From assembly GCA_014360205.1 (NCBI GenBank), contig JACIXZ010000010.1, positions 1-55,356 on the forward strand: a DNA stretch of 55,356 nt, in the 5' to 3' direction. The notes under the pieces are model-generated. The model saw only the letters and a program-made list of their open reading frames with translations. It had not been told where the DNA came from and ran no database searches. Source of the stretch: Tissierellales bacterium. Its GTDB lineage: Bacteria > Bacillota > Clostridia > Tissierellales > Tissierellaceae. The position numbers were made by a program, and so were the translations under genes. Every line of letters starts with the position of its first letter. Position 1 is the first letter of the stretch. Shown one piece after another: positions 44,704-53,810 of the stretch.

Positions 44704-45630
44704 ATGAATATCATTTTTATGGGAACGTCAGAATTTGCTGTTAAATCTTTAGAAAAGCTTTATAATAATGGTTATAATATATCATTGGTTATTACTCAAC
44801 CTGATAGACCTAAAGGGAGAGGAAAAGCCTTTTCATTTTCGCCTATAAAGGAGTGTGCTCTTAATTTAGGTTTAGAAATATACCAACCATTTAATGTTAA
44901 CAGCGAAGAATCAGTTGAAAAAATACGAAAATTGAAGCCAGATTTTCTTATTGTAATAGCATATGGTCAGATATTGAAAAAGAGCTTACTTGGTATTGCT
45001 AAATTAGAAACTATCAATATTCATGCTTCATTGCTTCCAAAATATAGGGGAGCTGCACCTATAAACTGGGCAATTTTAAATGGCGAGAATAAAACTGGAA
45101 TAACATCTATGAAAATGACTGAAGGCCTTGACTCAGGGCCAATAATTTTGCAAAAAGAAATACCCATATTAGATACCGATGACTCTATATCTTTAACCAA
45201 TAAGCTTTCGGAATTAGGCGCAGAAGTATTACTGGAAACTTTAAATAGAATAATCATAGGAAATATCGTTTATGTGGAACAAGATAACTCTAAATCCACA
45301 TATGCCCCTATAATAACTAAAGAAGATGGCAAAATAGATTGGAATTGGGATGTAAAAAAGATCAAAAATCATATAAGAGCTTTCAAACCTTGGCCAGGAT
45401 CTTATTTTTATTATGATAATTTAATTGTTAAGGTAAATGAAGTAGATATTTTGTTTTCAGATCATAATGAAAAAATAGGCACTATTATTAAAGCTGATGA
45501 TTCGGGAATTTGGGTTGCAGCGAAAAATGGTTTTGTTATAATAAAAGAGATACAATTTCCCGGGAAAAAAATGGTTAAAGTTTCAGATTTTCTTAGGGGA
45601 AACAATATCGAAATTGGTAAATTAGTGTAA
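44704..45630 (+). CDS. fmt: methionyl-tRNA formyltransferase
   Basis: Fmt, 308 residues, formylates Met-tRNA initiator. MGTSEFAVKSLEKL opens it, followed by VITQPDRPKGRG, the catalytic block INIHASLLPKYRGAAPINWAI, and GITSMKMTEGLDSG; the C-terminal tRNA-binding domain has IRAFKPWPGSYF. The gene starts 2 bases after def, so the two are tightly coupled. Confidence 0.98.
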   Translation: MNIIFMGTSEFAVKSLEKLYNNGYNISLVITQPDRPKGRGKAFSFSPIKECALNLGLEIYQPFNVNSEESVEKIRKLKPDFLIVIAYGQILKKSLLGIAKLETINIHASLLPKYRGAAPINWAILNGENKTGITSMKMTEGLDSGPIILQKEIPILDTDDSISLTNKLSELGAEVLLETLNRIIIGNIVYVEQDNSKSTYAPIITKEDGKIDWNWDVKKIKNHIRAFKPWPGSYFYYDNLIVKVNEVDILFSDHNEKIGTIIKADDSGIWVAAKNGFVIIKEIQFPGKKMVKVSDFLRGNNIEIGKLV

Positions 45631-45663
45631 TTAAAAATATTTAGAATTAGGAGGAGTGTTTGT

Positions 45664-46353
45664 ATGTTTTCTTATTTAGAATATTATAGTACTTGGTTTA
45701 TATATGTACTTCCGGCCGTATTGTTTGCAGCTTATGCTCAAGCTAAAGTAAGTGGTGCATATAAAAAATATTCTAAAATGCCAAGCAACTCATCAATGAC
45801 AGGAGCTCAAGTTGCTAGATACATTTTAGATAGAAATGGGTTAAATCATGTTAGGATTGAACAAGTTAGGGGAGTCTTATCAGATCATTATGATCCACGA
45901 ACTAAAGTTTTAAGATTATCACCAGAAGTTTATTCTGGACAAAGCATAGCATCTGTAAGTGTAGCTGCTCATGAAGTTGGGCATGCTATTCAGCATGATA
46001 ATGGTTATTTTCCACTTATATTGAGAAATACTATAGCTCCAATAGCTATGTTCGCATCAAACCTAGTATGGATATTTATAATTATTGGTTTTATAATTAG
46101 CCCTTTTTTCATTGATTTAGGGATTGCTCTATTTATGGCAGCAGTACTTTTTCAAGTTGTAACATTGCCAGTAGAATTTAATGCGAGTAAAAGAGCTTTA
46201 GAGCAATTAGAAAATGGTGTGATATCTAGAGATCAATCTAGTCATGTTAAAAGCATGTTAAATGCTGCAGCGTTAACTTATGTAGCAGCTACTCTAGTCG
46301 CGATAGCTGAATTGCTAAGGCTATTAGCAATAACTAATAGGAGAAGAAGATAA
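45664..46353 (+). CDS. YugP-type zinc metallopeptidase, membrane-bound
   Basis: A 229-residue membrane protein of the neutral zinc metallopeptidase 2 (YugP) family. The zinc-binding HEVGHAIQH is near residue 105; the family block SNSSMTGAQVARYILD and VLSDHYDPRTKVLRLS precede it, and hydrophobic helices flank it at about 10-28, 122-150 and 205-220. The substrate is not known. ATG 45664 follows TAGGAGGAG. It lies between fmt and rsmB, as is common in clostridia. Confidence 0.92.
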   Translation: MFSYLEYYSTWFIYVLPAVLFAAYAQAKVSGAYKKYSKMPSNSSMTGAQVARYILDRNGLNHVRIEQVRGVLSDHYDPRTKVLRLSPEVYSGQSIASVSVAAHEVGHAIQHDNGYFPLILRNTIAPIAMFASNLVWIFIIIGFIISPFFIDLGIALFMAAVLFQVVTLPVEFNASKRALEQLENGVISRDQSSHVKSMLNAAALTYVAATLVAIAELLRLLAITNRRRR

Positions 46354-46377
46354 ATATATTATTTTGAGGTTCAATTA

Positions 46378-47727
46378 ATGTCGAAGAGTAGAGATATAGT
46401 TTTAAAAATATTAAATGGGTTAGATTTTGTCACTAAGGATTTTGAAAACAATAAAAAAATTATTGAAGATAATATCAAGAACTGTAAAAATGAAGATGAC
46501 ATAAGATTAATAAAAGAAATAACATATGGAGTAGTAAAAAATATTACAATAATAGACCAAATAATTTCTGACTATTCGAAGATAAAATTAAATAAATTAC
46601 ACCGAATAGTCTTAAATGCTTTGAGAATGGGGATCTATCAAATTATTTATCTTGATAGAGTCCCTGAGTACTCAATTTTAAATGATAGTGTAGAACTAGT
46701 AAAAAAGTATACACATAAAGGAAATGCAAACTATGTTAATGCAATTCTAAGAAATATCTCTAGAGATAAAGAAAAAATTATAAAAAGATATAATGATTTG
46801 GATTTTGATATTAATACCCTTTCCCTAGTTTACTCATTTCCTCAATTTCTAGTGGAAATGTGGGTAAATGATTATGGCATTGATTTTACACGATCACTCT
46901 TAGATAGTCTTAATAGTAAGGCAAAATTAAATATTAGAGTCAACATAACAAAAGTTAGCAGAGATGATTTAATCAAAAGATTAGAGACATATGGTTATAT
47001 AGTAGAAAAAACAAGATATTCAAACTATGGGTTAATTGTAAAAAATCCAGAAAAATTATTTCAAACAGAAGAATTTATAGATGGTTATTTTACGGTTCAG
47101 GATGAAAGTAGTATGCTAGTTGCAGAAGTTGCAGACATTGAAGGAAATAGTTTTGTTTTAGATGTCTGTTCTGCTCCAGGTGGTAAAGCAACTCATATTG
47201 CTGAATACATAGGAGATAACGGGATTGTTTTGGCTAGAGATAAAAGTAACTCCAAAATTCAGTTAATTAAAGAAAACGTTAAGAGATTAGGTTTAAAATC
47301 AGTTAAATCTGAAATATTTGATGCAACAACTCTAGATAATAGTCTAATAGATAAAGTTGATTGTTGCTTAGTTGATGCTCCATGTTCTGGGCTAGGTTTA
47401 ATAAGGAGAAAGCCTGATATTAAATGGAATAGAACTTTAGATGATATTGATGAATTGATTTTGATTCAAGAGAAAATTTTAAATACTTGTAGTAGTTATG
47501 TAAAAGTTGGGGGTAAATTGATTTACAGTACATGTACAATAAACAATGCTGAGAATATAAGTCAAATTGAAAAATTTTTAAAGCATCATAAAAACTTTGC
47601 ATTAGAACCTTTTTGCGATAGATTTGATAAAACTTTTGAAACAGCAAAAAAAGGTTATGTGCAATTATTTCCAAATGTACATGGGACAGATGGCTTTTTT
47701 ATTGCAAGTTTAAAAAGATTGTTTTAA
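46378..47727 (+). CDS. rsmB: 16S rRNA (cytosine-967-C5)-methyltransferase RsmB
   Basis: RsmB, 449 residues. An N-terminal NusB-like RNA-binding domain (about residues 1-135; RIVLNALRMGIYQI) joins an SAM methyltransferase domain: DVCSAPGGKATHIAEYI near 262, DAPCSGLGLIRRKPDIKW near 333 with one catalytic Cys, and YSTCTINNAEN with the other. ATG 46378 follows TGAGGTTC. Confidence 0.96.
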   Translation: MSKSRDIVLKILNGLDFVTKDFENNKKIIEDNIKNCKNEDDIRLIKEITYGVVKNITIIDQIISDYSKIKLNKLHRIVLNALRMGIYQIIYLDRVPEYSILNDSVELVKKYTHKGNANYVNAILRNISRDKEKIIKRYNDLDFDINTLSLVYSFPQFLVEMWVNDYGIDFTRSLLDSLNSKAKLNIRVNITKVSRDDLIKRLETYGYIVEKTRYSNYGLIVKNPEKLFQTEEFIDGYFTVQDESSMLVAEVADIEGNSFVLDVCSAPGGKATHIAEYIGDNGIVLARDKSNSKIQLIKENVKRLGLKSVKSEIFDATTLDNSLIDKVDCCLVDAPCSGLGLIRRKPDIKWNRTLDDIDELILIQEKILNTCSSYVKVGGKLIYSTCTINNAENISQIEKFLKHHKNFALEPFCDRFDKTFETAKKGYVQLFPNVHGTDGFFIASLKRLF

Positions 47728-47754
47728 TATCTGTATAAATAGAAAGGGATAAAA

Positions 47755-48804
47755 TTGAAAAAAGAAATAACCAAAAAAGAAATAAACAATTTAAAATTCG
47801 ATGAACTAGAAAACGAAATAACACATCTTGGATATGAAAAATACAGGAGTAAGCAAATATTTGAATTTATTCACAAACAAAAAGTAGATACTTTTGAAGC
47901 AATGAACAATATCCCTAAAGATATTAAAGAACAATTAAATATTTATTTCACTTTCAACACTATAAAAATATATGATGCTTATAAATCAAAAAAAGATGGT
48001 ACGGTAAAATTTTTATTTCAATTAGATGACAAAAATATAATAGAAAGTGTTGTTATGAAATATAAATATGGATATACGCAATGTATCTCAACCCAAGTAG
48101 GATGCAAAATGGGCTGTAAATTTTGTGCATCAACTAAAGATGGGTTTATAAGAAATTTATCTGCAGCTGAAATGTTAGAGCAAGTTTATCGTGCTGAGAA
48201 TTATTTAAATATGAAAGTAAAAAACATCGTATTAATGGGTAGTGGTGAACCACTTGACAATTATGAAAATGTTATAAATTTCTTGCATTTAATTAATGAT
48301 CAAAGAGGACACAATACTAGTCTAAGAAATATTACATTATCAACTTGTGGGATAGTTGAAAAAATCAATGAGTTGGCTGATGAAAATCTCCCTGTAACTT
48401 TGTCATTGTCATTACACTCACCTTTTGACTCTAGGAGGCAACTTATAATGCCTATATCTAAAAAGTATAAACTTGACGACATCATAGACTCTATTAGAAG
48501 ATATTATTTTAAAACTAAAAGGAGAGTTACTTTTGAGTATACCCTTATAAAAGGTTTTAATGATAGAATAGAAGATGTTGAGATGCTTAAAGAATATACT
48601 AAGGGGATCGATGTTCATATAAATATAATACCAATAAATCCCATAAAAGAATATAAAACAAATATTCCATCCAACGAAGATGTAATTAATTTTTCTAAAA
48701 TGCTAAAAAATAAAGGAATTAAATCAACTATTCGAAGAGAGATGGGATCAGATATAAGTGCATCCTGTGGTCAATTAAAGAGAAGTATAGCATTAAATAA
48801 ATAG
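47755..48804 (+). CDS. rlmN: 23S rRNA (A2503-C2)/tRNA (A37-C2) methyltransferase RlmN
   Basis: RlmN, 349 residues, a radical SAM dual-specificity RNA methyltransferase. The cluster motif CISTQVGCKMGCKFCAS (CX3CX2C) is at about residues 103-119; NIVLMGSGEPLDNY and LSLHSPFDSRRQLIMP follow, and the methyl-carrying Cys is in SASCGQLK at the C-terminus. The start is TTG 47755, with AAAGGGAT upstream. A2503 methylation affects peptidyl-transferase antibiotics. Confidence 0.97.
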   Translation: MKKEITKKEINNLKFDELENEITHLGYEKYRSKQIFEFIHKQKVDTFEAMNNIPKDIKEQLNIYFTFNTIKIYDAYKSKKDGTVKFLFQLDDKNIIESVVMKYKYGYTQCISTQVGCKMGCKFCASTKDGFIRNLSAAEMLEQVYRAENYLNMKVKNIVLMGSGEPLDNYENVINFLHLINDQRGHNTSLRNITLSTCGIVEKINELADENLPVTLSLSLHSPFDSRRQLIMPISKKYKLDDIIDSIRRYYFKTKRRVTFEYTLIKGFNDRIEDVEMLKEYTKGIDVHINIIPINPIKEYKTNIPSNEDVINFSKMLKNKGIKSTIRREMGSDISASCGQLKRSIALNK

Positions 48805-48815
48805 GAGTGATATAC

Positions 48816-49547
48816 TTGAAAGTTGGATATTCAACAGATATTGGTAACGTAAGGCAAATCAACCAAGATAGTTTTTTTGCTTCAGATTTTCATGCATCTT
48901 TTCCATTATTTATAGTCGCTGATGGAATGGGAGGGCATAAAGCTGGGGAAATAGCAAGTAATCTAGCAGTTAATAAAGTAAAAGAATTATTTGAACAAGA
49001 GCATTACAATTTTAAAGATGTAGATAATATTGTAAAAACAATTGAGCACTCAGTAAGAGAAACTAACAAATATATTTGTGAAAAATCAAAACAAGATTCG
49101 AATTTATTAGGAATGGGTACGACTTTAACTTTAGGATATCTCTTTAAGAATATATTTGTAATAGGTCATGTAGGTGATAGCCGAGCTTATCTTATAAGAG
49201 GTAATTCAATAACTCAGCTTACAGAAGATCACTCACTTGTGAGACAGTTAGTAGCAGAAGGAAAAATAACGGAATCTGAAGCAGAAAATCATCCACAAAA
49301 AAACATCATTACAAGAGCAATTGGGACGGATTACGATGTAGAAGTAGACATAATAAAAGTGGTTGTTCATCCTAATGATATAATTTTTATATGTAGCGAT
49401 GGCTTAACAAATATGGTTAAAAAAGATAAATTATTAGATATTTTTACTTCGATAAAAGATATCCAAAAAGCTTGTGATGAATGTGTAAGAATTGCTAAAA
49501 ACAGTGGTGGTTACGACAATATAACGGTTGTTGGAATTATATTCTAG
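48816..49547 (+). CDS. prpC: PP2C-type Ser/Thr protein phosphatase (PrpC/Stp)
   Basis: A 243-residue PPM phosphatase that reverses the neighbouring kinase. Metal-binding motifs are NVRQINQDSF near residue 13, VADGMGGHKAGEIA near 35, HVGDSRAYLI near 118, ICSDGLTNMV near 190 and GGYDNITVV at the end. The start is TTG 48816, five bases after AGGAGTGA; ORFs extending to GTG 48807 run through that site. The kinase gene follows by 12 bases. Confidence 0.96.
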   Translation: MKVGYSTDIGNVRQINQDSFFASDFHASFPLFIVADGMGGHKAGEIASNLAVNKVKELFEQEHYNFKDVDNIVKTIEHSVRETNKYICEKSKQDSNLLGMGTTLTLGYLFKNIFVIGHVGDSRAYLIRGNSITQLTEDHSLVRQLVAEGKITESEAENHPQKNIITRAIGTDYDVEVDIIKVVVHPNDIIFICSDGLTNMVKKDKLLDIFTSIKDIQKACDECVRIAKNSGGYDNITVVGIIF

Positions 49548-49559
49548 TGGGGTGGTAAG

Positions 49560-51524
49560 ATGATAGGAAAGATGTTAGGAAATAGATATGAGATTCTCGA
49601 ACAAATTGGTAATGGTGGAATGTCAACTGTATATAAAGCAAAATGTCATTTGTTAGATAGATATGTGGCTATTAAAGTTTTGAAAGAAGATTTAACAAAT
49701 GATGAAGATTTTGTAAAAAAATTCAGAAAAGAATCTCAAGCTGCAGCCAGTCTATCTCATCCTAATATAGTTAATATTTATGATGTAGGATATGAGAATA
49801 TAGATGGAAAAGATATACATTACATTGTTATGGAGTATATAAATGGCAAAACACTAAAAGAAATTATTAAAGAAAAAGGAAAATTAAATGAATCTGAAGC
49901 ATTGAATTATTCTATACAAATAGCTGAAGCATTGAAGCATGCGCATAAGAATCATATAATTCACCGAGATATAAAACCGCACAATATTATGATAACACAA
50001 GATAATATTGTTAAAGTCACAGACTTCGGGATTGCAAGAGCTGTAACTTCTTCAACTATAACAACTACATCTAATGTATTGGGCTCAGTTTACTATTTTT
50101 CACCTGAGCAAGCTCGCGGTGGATATACTGATGAAAAATCAGATATCTATTCGTTAGGTATTGTAATGTATGAAATGCTAACAGGTAGAGTGCCTTTTAA
50201 CGGAGATACTCCTATTGGAGTTGCTTTAAAGCATGTCCAAGATGACATTGTACCACCAATTGAAGAAAATCCAAATATATCTCCAGCATTTAATAAAATT
50301 ATATTGAAATGTGTTCAAAAAAAACAAGTTGATAGATATCAAAATGTAGACGAATTGTTGTTAGATCTGAACAATTTAAAAAGAAATTTTAACCAACTAA
50401 ATTCAAAAATACTTGAAGATGAAACCATGGATATGACAAAGTTAATCCCTCCGGTAAATGAAAATTTATCTTCAAAAAATAATAATGCTTTAACCCCAAA
50501 TAACTATAATAATAAAAACAATTCAAAGAAAAAAACAAATATTGTAGCTATATTAGCTGCTTTTCTAATAGCATCTCTTCTGTTTGTTGGATACTTACAA
50601 TTAAGAAATAATCAAGCTGCAAATGATTTGATTATAACTCCAAATCTAGTGGGAAAAACAGAAGAAGAAGCTAACAGATTAGCTGAAGAAATGGGATTTG
50701 AAATTGAGGTAATTGAAAGAGTTCAAAGTGCTGAATTTGAAGAAGGGATTATTATTTCGCAAAATGTTGATGAAGGAGTAAGAATTAGAAAAGGATTTCC
50801 AATTGGTATAGTTGTAAGCCTTGGTTTTGATAATGTTGAAGTCCCTAATCTAATTAATAAATCTATATCAGAAGCAGAAAGGTTATTAAAAGAAGCTGGA
50901 CTGAGAATAGGAAATAACATAGAATATGAGTTCCACGACGAAATACCAATAGATTATGTTATTTCGCAAAGCATTGAACCTTATTCTGTAGTAACTCCTA
51001 ACACTAGAGTGGATTTGGTAATAAGTAAAGGCCCAAAAGATGCAGAGGTTATAATGATACAATTAGTAGGAGAGAATATAAATAAAGCTATAACTGATAT
51101 TAGGAATCTTGGCCTAGAAGTAGGAGAAATAAAATATGAACCTAGTGATAATTATCAAGCGAATATAGTTACAGATCAATCTCATAGCCCAGGTTCTACT
51201 ATTAAAAAAGGAACAACCATAGATTTGGTAGTTAGTTCTGGTCAGCCAGTTACACCACCGACTAACCCAGAAAATCCTAATGAACCAGAAGAACCTGGTA
51301 ATCAAGAGTTTTCTATCAAGCTAACTGTAACTCCTTTTGCAGATAAAGATGAAACCGAAATAACTATTTTAAGAAAACAAGATGGTTCAAGCATGACAGT
51401 TTATACCGGTAAGCATAAACCGGCAGAAGGAAGTTTCGATGTTACTGTATTTGGGAAAAAAGGAGCAGTGTTTGAAGTTTATTATGACGGTATATTTCAA
51501 TATAGTCAAAGCATAGAGGGTTAA
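49560..51524 (+). CDS. pknB: PASTA-domain eukaryotic-type Ser/Thr kinase (PknB/PrkC/Stk)
   Basis: A 654-residue membrane kinase. The kinase domain holds IGNGGMSTVYKA, Lys39, HRDIKPHN with Asp137, and DFG 155-157. One transmembrane helix follows at about 330-349 (NIVAILAAFLIASLLFVGYL), then three PASTA repeats (about 357-423, 424-494, 495-560) that sense muropeptides, a proline-rich linker (about 563-580) and an extra 75-residue C-terminal beta-rich stretch of unknown role. ATG 49560 follows GGGGTGGTAAG. With prpC it controls wall and division proteins. Confidence 0.96.
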   Translation: MIGKMLGNRYEILEQIGNGGMSTVYKAKCHLLDRYVAIKVLKEDLTNDEDFVKKFRKESQAAASLSHPNIVNIYDVGYENIDGKDIHYIVMEYINGKTLKEIIKEKGKLNESEALNYSIQIAEALKHAHKNHIIHRDIKPHNIMITQDNIVKVTDFGIARAVTSSTITTTSNVLGSVYYFSPEQARGGYTDEKSDIYSLGIVMYEMLTGRVPFNGDTPIGVALKHVQDDIVPPIEENPNISPAFNKIILKCVQKKQVDRYQNVDELLLDLNNLKRNFNQLNSKILEDETMDMTKLIPPVNENLSSKNNNALTPNNYNNKNNSKKKTNIVAILAAFLIASLLFVGYLQLRNNQAANDLIITPNLVGKTEEEANRLAEEMGFEIEVIERVQSAEFEEGIIISQNVDEGVRIRKGFPIGIVVSLGFDNVEVPNLINKSISEAERLLKEAGLRIGNNIEYEFHDEIPIDYVISQSIEPYSVVTPNTRVDLVISKGPKDAEVIMIQLVGENINKAITDIRNLGLEVGEIKYEPSDNYQANIVTDQSHSPGSTIKKGTTIDLVVSSGQPVTPPTNPENPNEPEEPGNQEFSIKLTVTPFADKDETEITILRKQDGSSMTVYTGKHKPAEGSFDVTVFGKKGAVFEVYYDGIFQYSQSIEG

Positions 51525-51526
51525 AA

Positions 51527-52399
51527 ATGGTTGATGGAATAATATTAAAAGGAATTGGCGGTTTCTATTATGTTGATATAGGAAATTCTGTTATTGAATG
51601 CAGAGCCAGGGGATTATTTAGGGAAAAAGAGATTGAACCTTTAGTTGGGGATAAAGTTTCGATTAGAATTAATAAAGAAGATAATAGAGGATATATTGAA
51701 GAAATATATCCTCGTAAAACAATGTTAAATAGACCTCCAATAGCAAATGTAACTCAGTTAATTATAGTTATGAGTATAGATAATCCTAAAATCAATTTAT
51801 GGTTTTTAGATAAACTTATAGTTGCTGGGCATAATTCAGATTTGAATATTATTATTTGTATCAATAAATCAGATATCGACCCTATAAAATCAAATGAAAT
51901 TGTTTCAATGTACAAAGAAATAGGGTATACAACAATTAGAACTAGCACTAAAAACCATGAAGGAATAGATGATTTGCGAGATATATTAAGAAATCATGTG
52001 AGTGTATTAGCTGGCCCATCAGGAGTAGGGAAATCATCGTTGATAAATTTAATTAACCCATCATTTAAATTAAAAACAGGAGAGATAAGTAAAAAATTAT
52101 TACGTGGCAAACATACTACAAGACATGTTGAATTGTTCAAATTGGATGATCAAACTTATATTTCTGACACTCCTGGATTTTCAAGTCTTTATATAAATGA
52201 TATCAACCCATATGAGCTAGATACTTATTTTATTGATATTAATAATAGCTCTAAAAAATGTAAATTTTCAAATTGTTTGCATATAAATGAACCAGGTTGT
52301 AACGTTTTAATTGATGTAAAAAATGGTAAAATTAACAAATCAAGATATGATAACTATATATTGATATTAAATGAAATTAAAAATTATAGGAGGTTTTGA
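51527..52399 (+). CDS. rsgA: ribosome small subunit GTPase RsgA
   Basis: RsgA, 290 residues, a circularly permuted GTPase that proofreads 30S maturation. An N-terminal OB-fold is followed by G4 INKSD near 115, G1 GPSGVGKSSLINLI near 164, G3 DTPG near 210, and the zinc site CKFSNCLHINEPGC at about 245-258. It begins 2 bases after the kinase gene and ends one base before the rpe start. Confidence 0.97.
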   Translation: MVDGIILKGIGGFYYVDIGNSVIECRARGLFREKEIEPLVGDKVSIRINKEDNRGYIEEIYPRKTMLNRPPIANVTQLIIVMSIDNPKINLWFLDKLIVAGHNSDLNIIICINKSDIDPIKSNEIVSMYKEIGYTTIRTSTKNHEGIDDLRDILRNHVSVLAGPSGVGKSSLINLINPSFKLKTGEISKKLLRGKHTTRHVELFKLDDQTYISDTPGFSSLYINDINPYELDTYFIDINNSSKKCKFSNCLHINEPGCNVLIDVKNGKINKSRYDNYILILNEIKNYRRF

Positions 52400-52400
52400 C

Positions 52401-53060
52401 GTGGTAAAAATTGCACCTTCAATCCTATCTGCAGATTTTTTAAACTTAAAAAATGAAATAGAAGAGGTTATTAAAGGAGGGGCAGACTATATCCATGTAG
52501 ATGTTATGGATGGCAATTACGTCCCAAATCTAACATTTGGAATGCCGGTGGTAAAGAGTATTAAAAAAGCATGCTCGATTCCTTTAGACGTCCATCTAAT
52601 GATAGACAAACCTGAAAGATATATAGATGAATTTATTGACGCTGGTGCAGATATATTGACAATTCACTATGAGGCAACTACTCATTTACACAGAACAATT
52701 CAGCTAATTAAATCTAAGGGTATATTGGCAGGAGTATCTTTAAATCCTGCAACATCGCTAGATGTTCTTGAGTATATATATGAAGATATAGATCTTGTTT
52801 TACTAATGAGCGTAAACCCAGGATTTGGTGGTCAAACGTTCATTAAAGCTGTGGAAAGAAAGCTCAAAGAACTACGAAAGAATATTGATAACAATTACCC
52901 TCATGTTTTAATTGAAATAGATGGCGGAATAAAACTAGATAATGCAAAAAATATTGCAGATTTAGGAGCTGATATATTAGTTATAGGCTCAGACATATTT
53001 TCATATAATGATATAAGATCTCGTACGGAACAGTTTAAACTTGTAATTAATAATAATTAA
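52401..53060 (+). CDS. rpe: ribulose-phosphate 3-epimerase
   Basis: Rpe, 219 residues, a TIM-barrel enzyme interconverting ribulose-5-P and xylulose-5-P. IAPSILSADF, HVDVMDGNYVPNLTFG with metal ligands, PLDVHLMIDKPERYI, and MSVNPGFGGQ are all present. Start GTG 52401, 7 bases after AGGAGG; the frame extends upstream into rsgA. It is the last gene before the TPP-controlled unit. Confidence 0.97.
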   Translation: MVKIAPSILSADFLNLKNEIEEVIKGGADYIHVDVMDGNYVPNLTFGMPVVKSIKKACSIPLDVHLMIDKPERYIDEFIDAGADILTIHYEATTHLHRTIQLIKSKGILAGVSLNPATSLDVLEYIYEDIDLVLLMSVNPGFGGQTFIKAVERKLKELRKNIDNNYPHVLIEIDGGIKLDNAKNIADLGADILVIGSDIFSYNDIRSRTEQFKLVINNN

Positions 53061-53062
53061 AG

Positions 53063-53091
53063 TTGTATTACTGATATGATTATGATATATT
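53063..53091 (+). promoter_or_regulatory. promoter for the thiT-thiN unit
   Basis: TTGTAT (53063-53068), a 17-base spacer and TATATT (53086-53091), with TGA upstream of the -10 (extended). Start would be near 53098, just ahead of the TPP aptamer. Confidence 0.65.
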
Positions 53092-53113
53092 GAAATTAAT
53101 TAAATAAGATTTG

Positions 53114-53195
53114 ACACTAGGGGAGCTATTGCTGAGAGAGGATTCAGTCCCGACCCTTATCACCTGAACTAGATAATGCTAGCGGAGGGAAGTGT
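53114..53195 (+). promoter_or_regulatory. TPP riboswitch aptamer (THI element)
   Basis: The P1 helix ACACT/AGTGT (53114-53118 and 53191-53195) closes a canonical THI element: GGGGAGC then CTGAGAG (53131 on), CCGACCCTTATCACCTGAAC and TAGATAATGCTAGCGGAGGGAA. TPP binding should let the downstream terminator 53207-53240 form and shut off thiT-thiN. Confidence 0.96.
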
Positions 53196-53206
53196 GTATG
53201 TAATGT

Positions 53207-53240
53207 ACTCATTGACTAACGCTCAATGAGTTTTTTATTT
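53207..53240 (+). terminator. terminator of the TPP riboswitch
   Basis: ACTCATTGA (53207-53215) pairs perfectly with TCAATGAGT (53223-53231), followed by T6. It is the expression platform of the TPP aptamer, 12 bases past P1. Confidence 0.9.
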
Positions 53241-53258
53241 ATAAAAGGAGGGTATAAA

Positions 53259-53807
53259 ATGAAAAGAAAGACTAATGTATTAATGTTAGCCGAAGCTGGC
53301 ATGATGATAGCATTATCTGTGTTGCTTGGGTATATAGAGCTTTATAGGATGCCAAACGGCGGGAGTGTTTCTGCTGGGAAAATGATACCAATAATTATAT
53401 ATTCAATCAGATGGGGACTTATACCAGGTATAACAGTTGGAGCCATTTATGGAGTATTAGATTTTATACTAAAACCATTTTTCTTCCACCCGCTACAATT
53501 TCTTTTAGATTATCCTTTAGCCTTTGGGATTTTGGGTTTGGCTGGACTTGCAACGACGAGAATTAGAAACAATGGAAGTTATATACAAATGATTTTGTGG
53601 ACAACATTAGCAGTTTTTGGTAGGCTAGTATTTCATGTTATATCAGGAGTTGTTTTCTTTTCCGAGTTTGCAGGAGCCCAAAATCCAATAATATACTCAT
53701 TGATTTATAATGCAACATACTTGATCCCTGAATTAGTTATTTCGCTAATCGTACTGATAATTATTTGGAAACCCCTTAGAAAATATATCATCAACAGTAG
53801 GTGGTAG
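53259..53807 (+). CDS. thiT: energy-coupled thiamine transporter substrate protein ThiT
   Basis: ThiT, 182 residues, the membrane S-component that binds thiamine and works with a shared ECF module encoded elsewhere. It has about six hydrophobic helices, with the family stretches GGSVSAGKMIPIIIYSIRWG and FGRLVFHVISGVVFFSEFA (thiamine-site aromatics and His), then SLIYNATYLIPE. ATG 53259 follows AAAGGAGGGTATAAA; the frame extends upstream into the riboswitch terminator. It is under TPP control with thiN. Confidence 0.92.
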   Translation: MKRKTNVLMLAEAGMMIALSVLLGYIELYRMPNGGSVSAGKMIPIIIYSIRWGLIPGITVGAIYGVLDFILKPFFFHPLQFLLDYPLAFGILGLAGLATTRIRNNGSYIQMILWTTLAVFGRLVFHVISGVVFFSEFAGAQNPIIYSLIYNATYLIPELVISLIVLIIIWKPLRKYIINSRW

Positions 53808-53810
53808 ATG

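Noticed and set aside
53111-53116. TTGACA that looks like a -35 box
   Set aside because: It overlaps the P1 strand of the TPP aptamer and no -10 lies 16-18 bases downstream; the promoter at 53063-53091 fits better.
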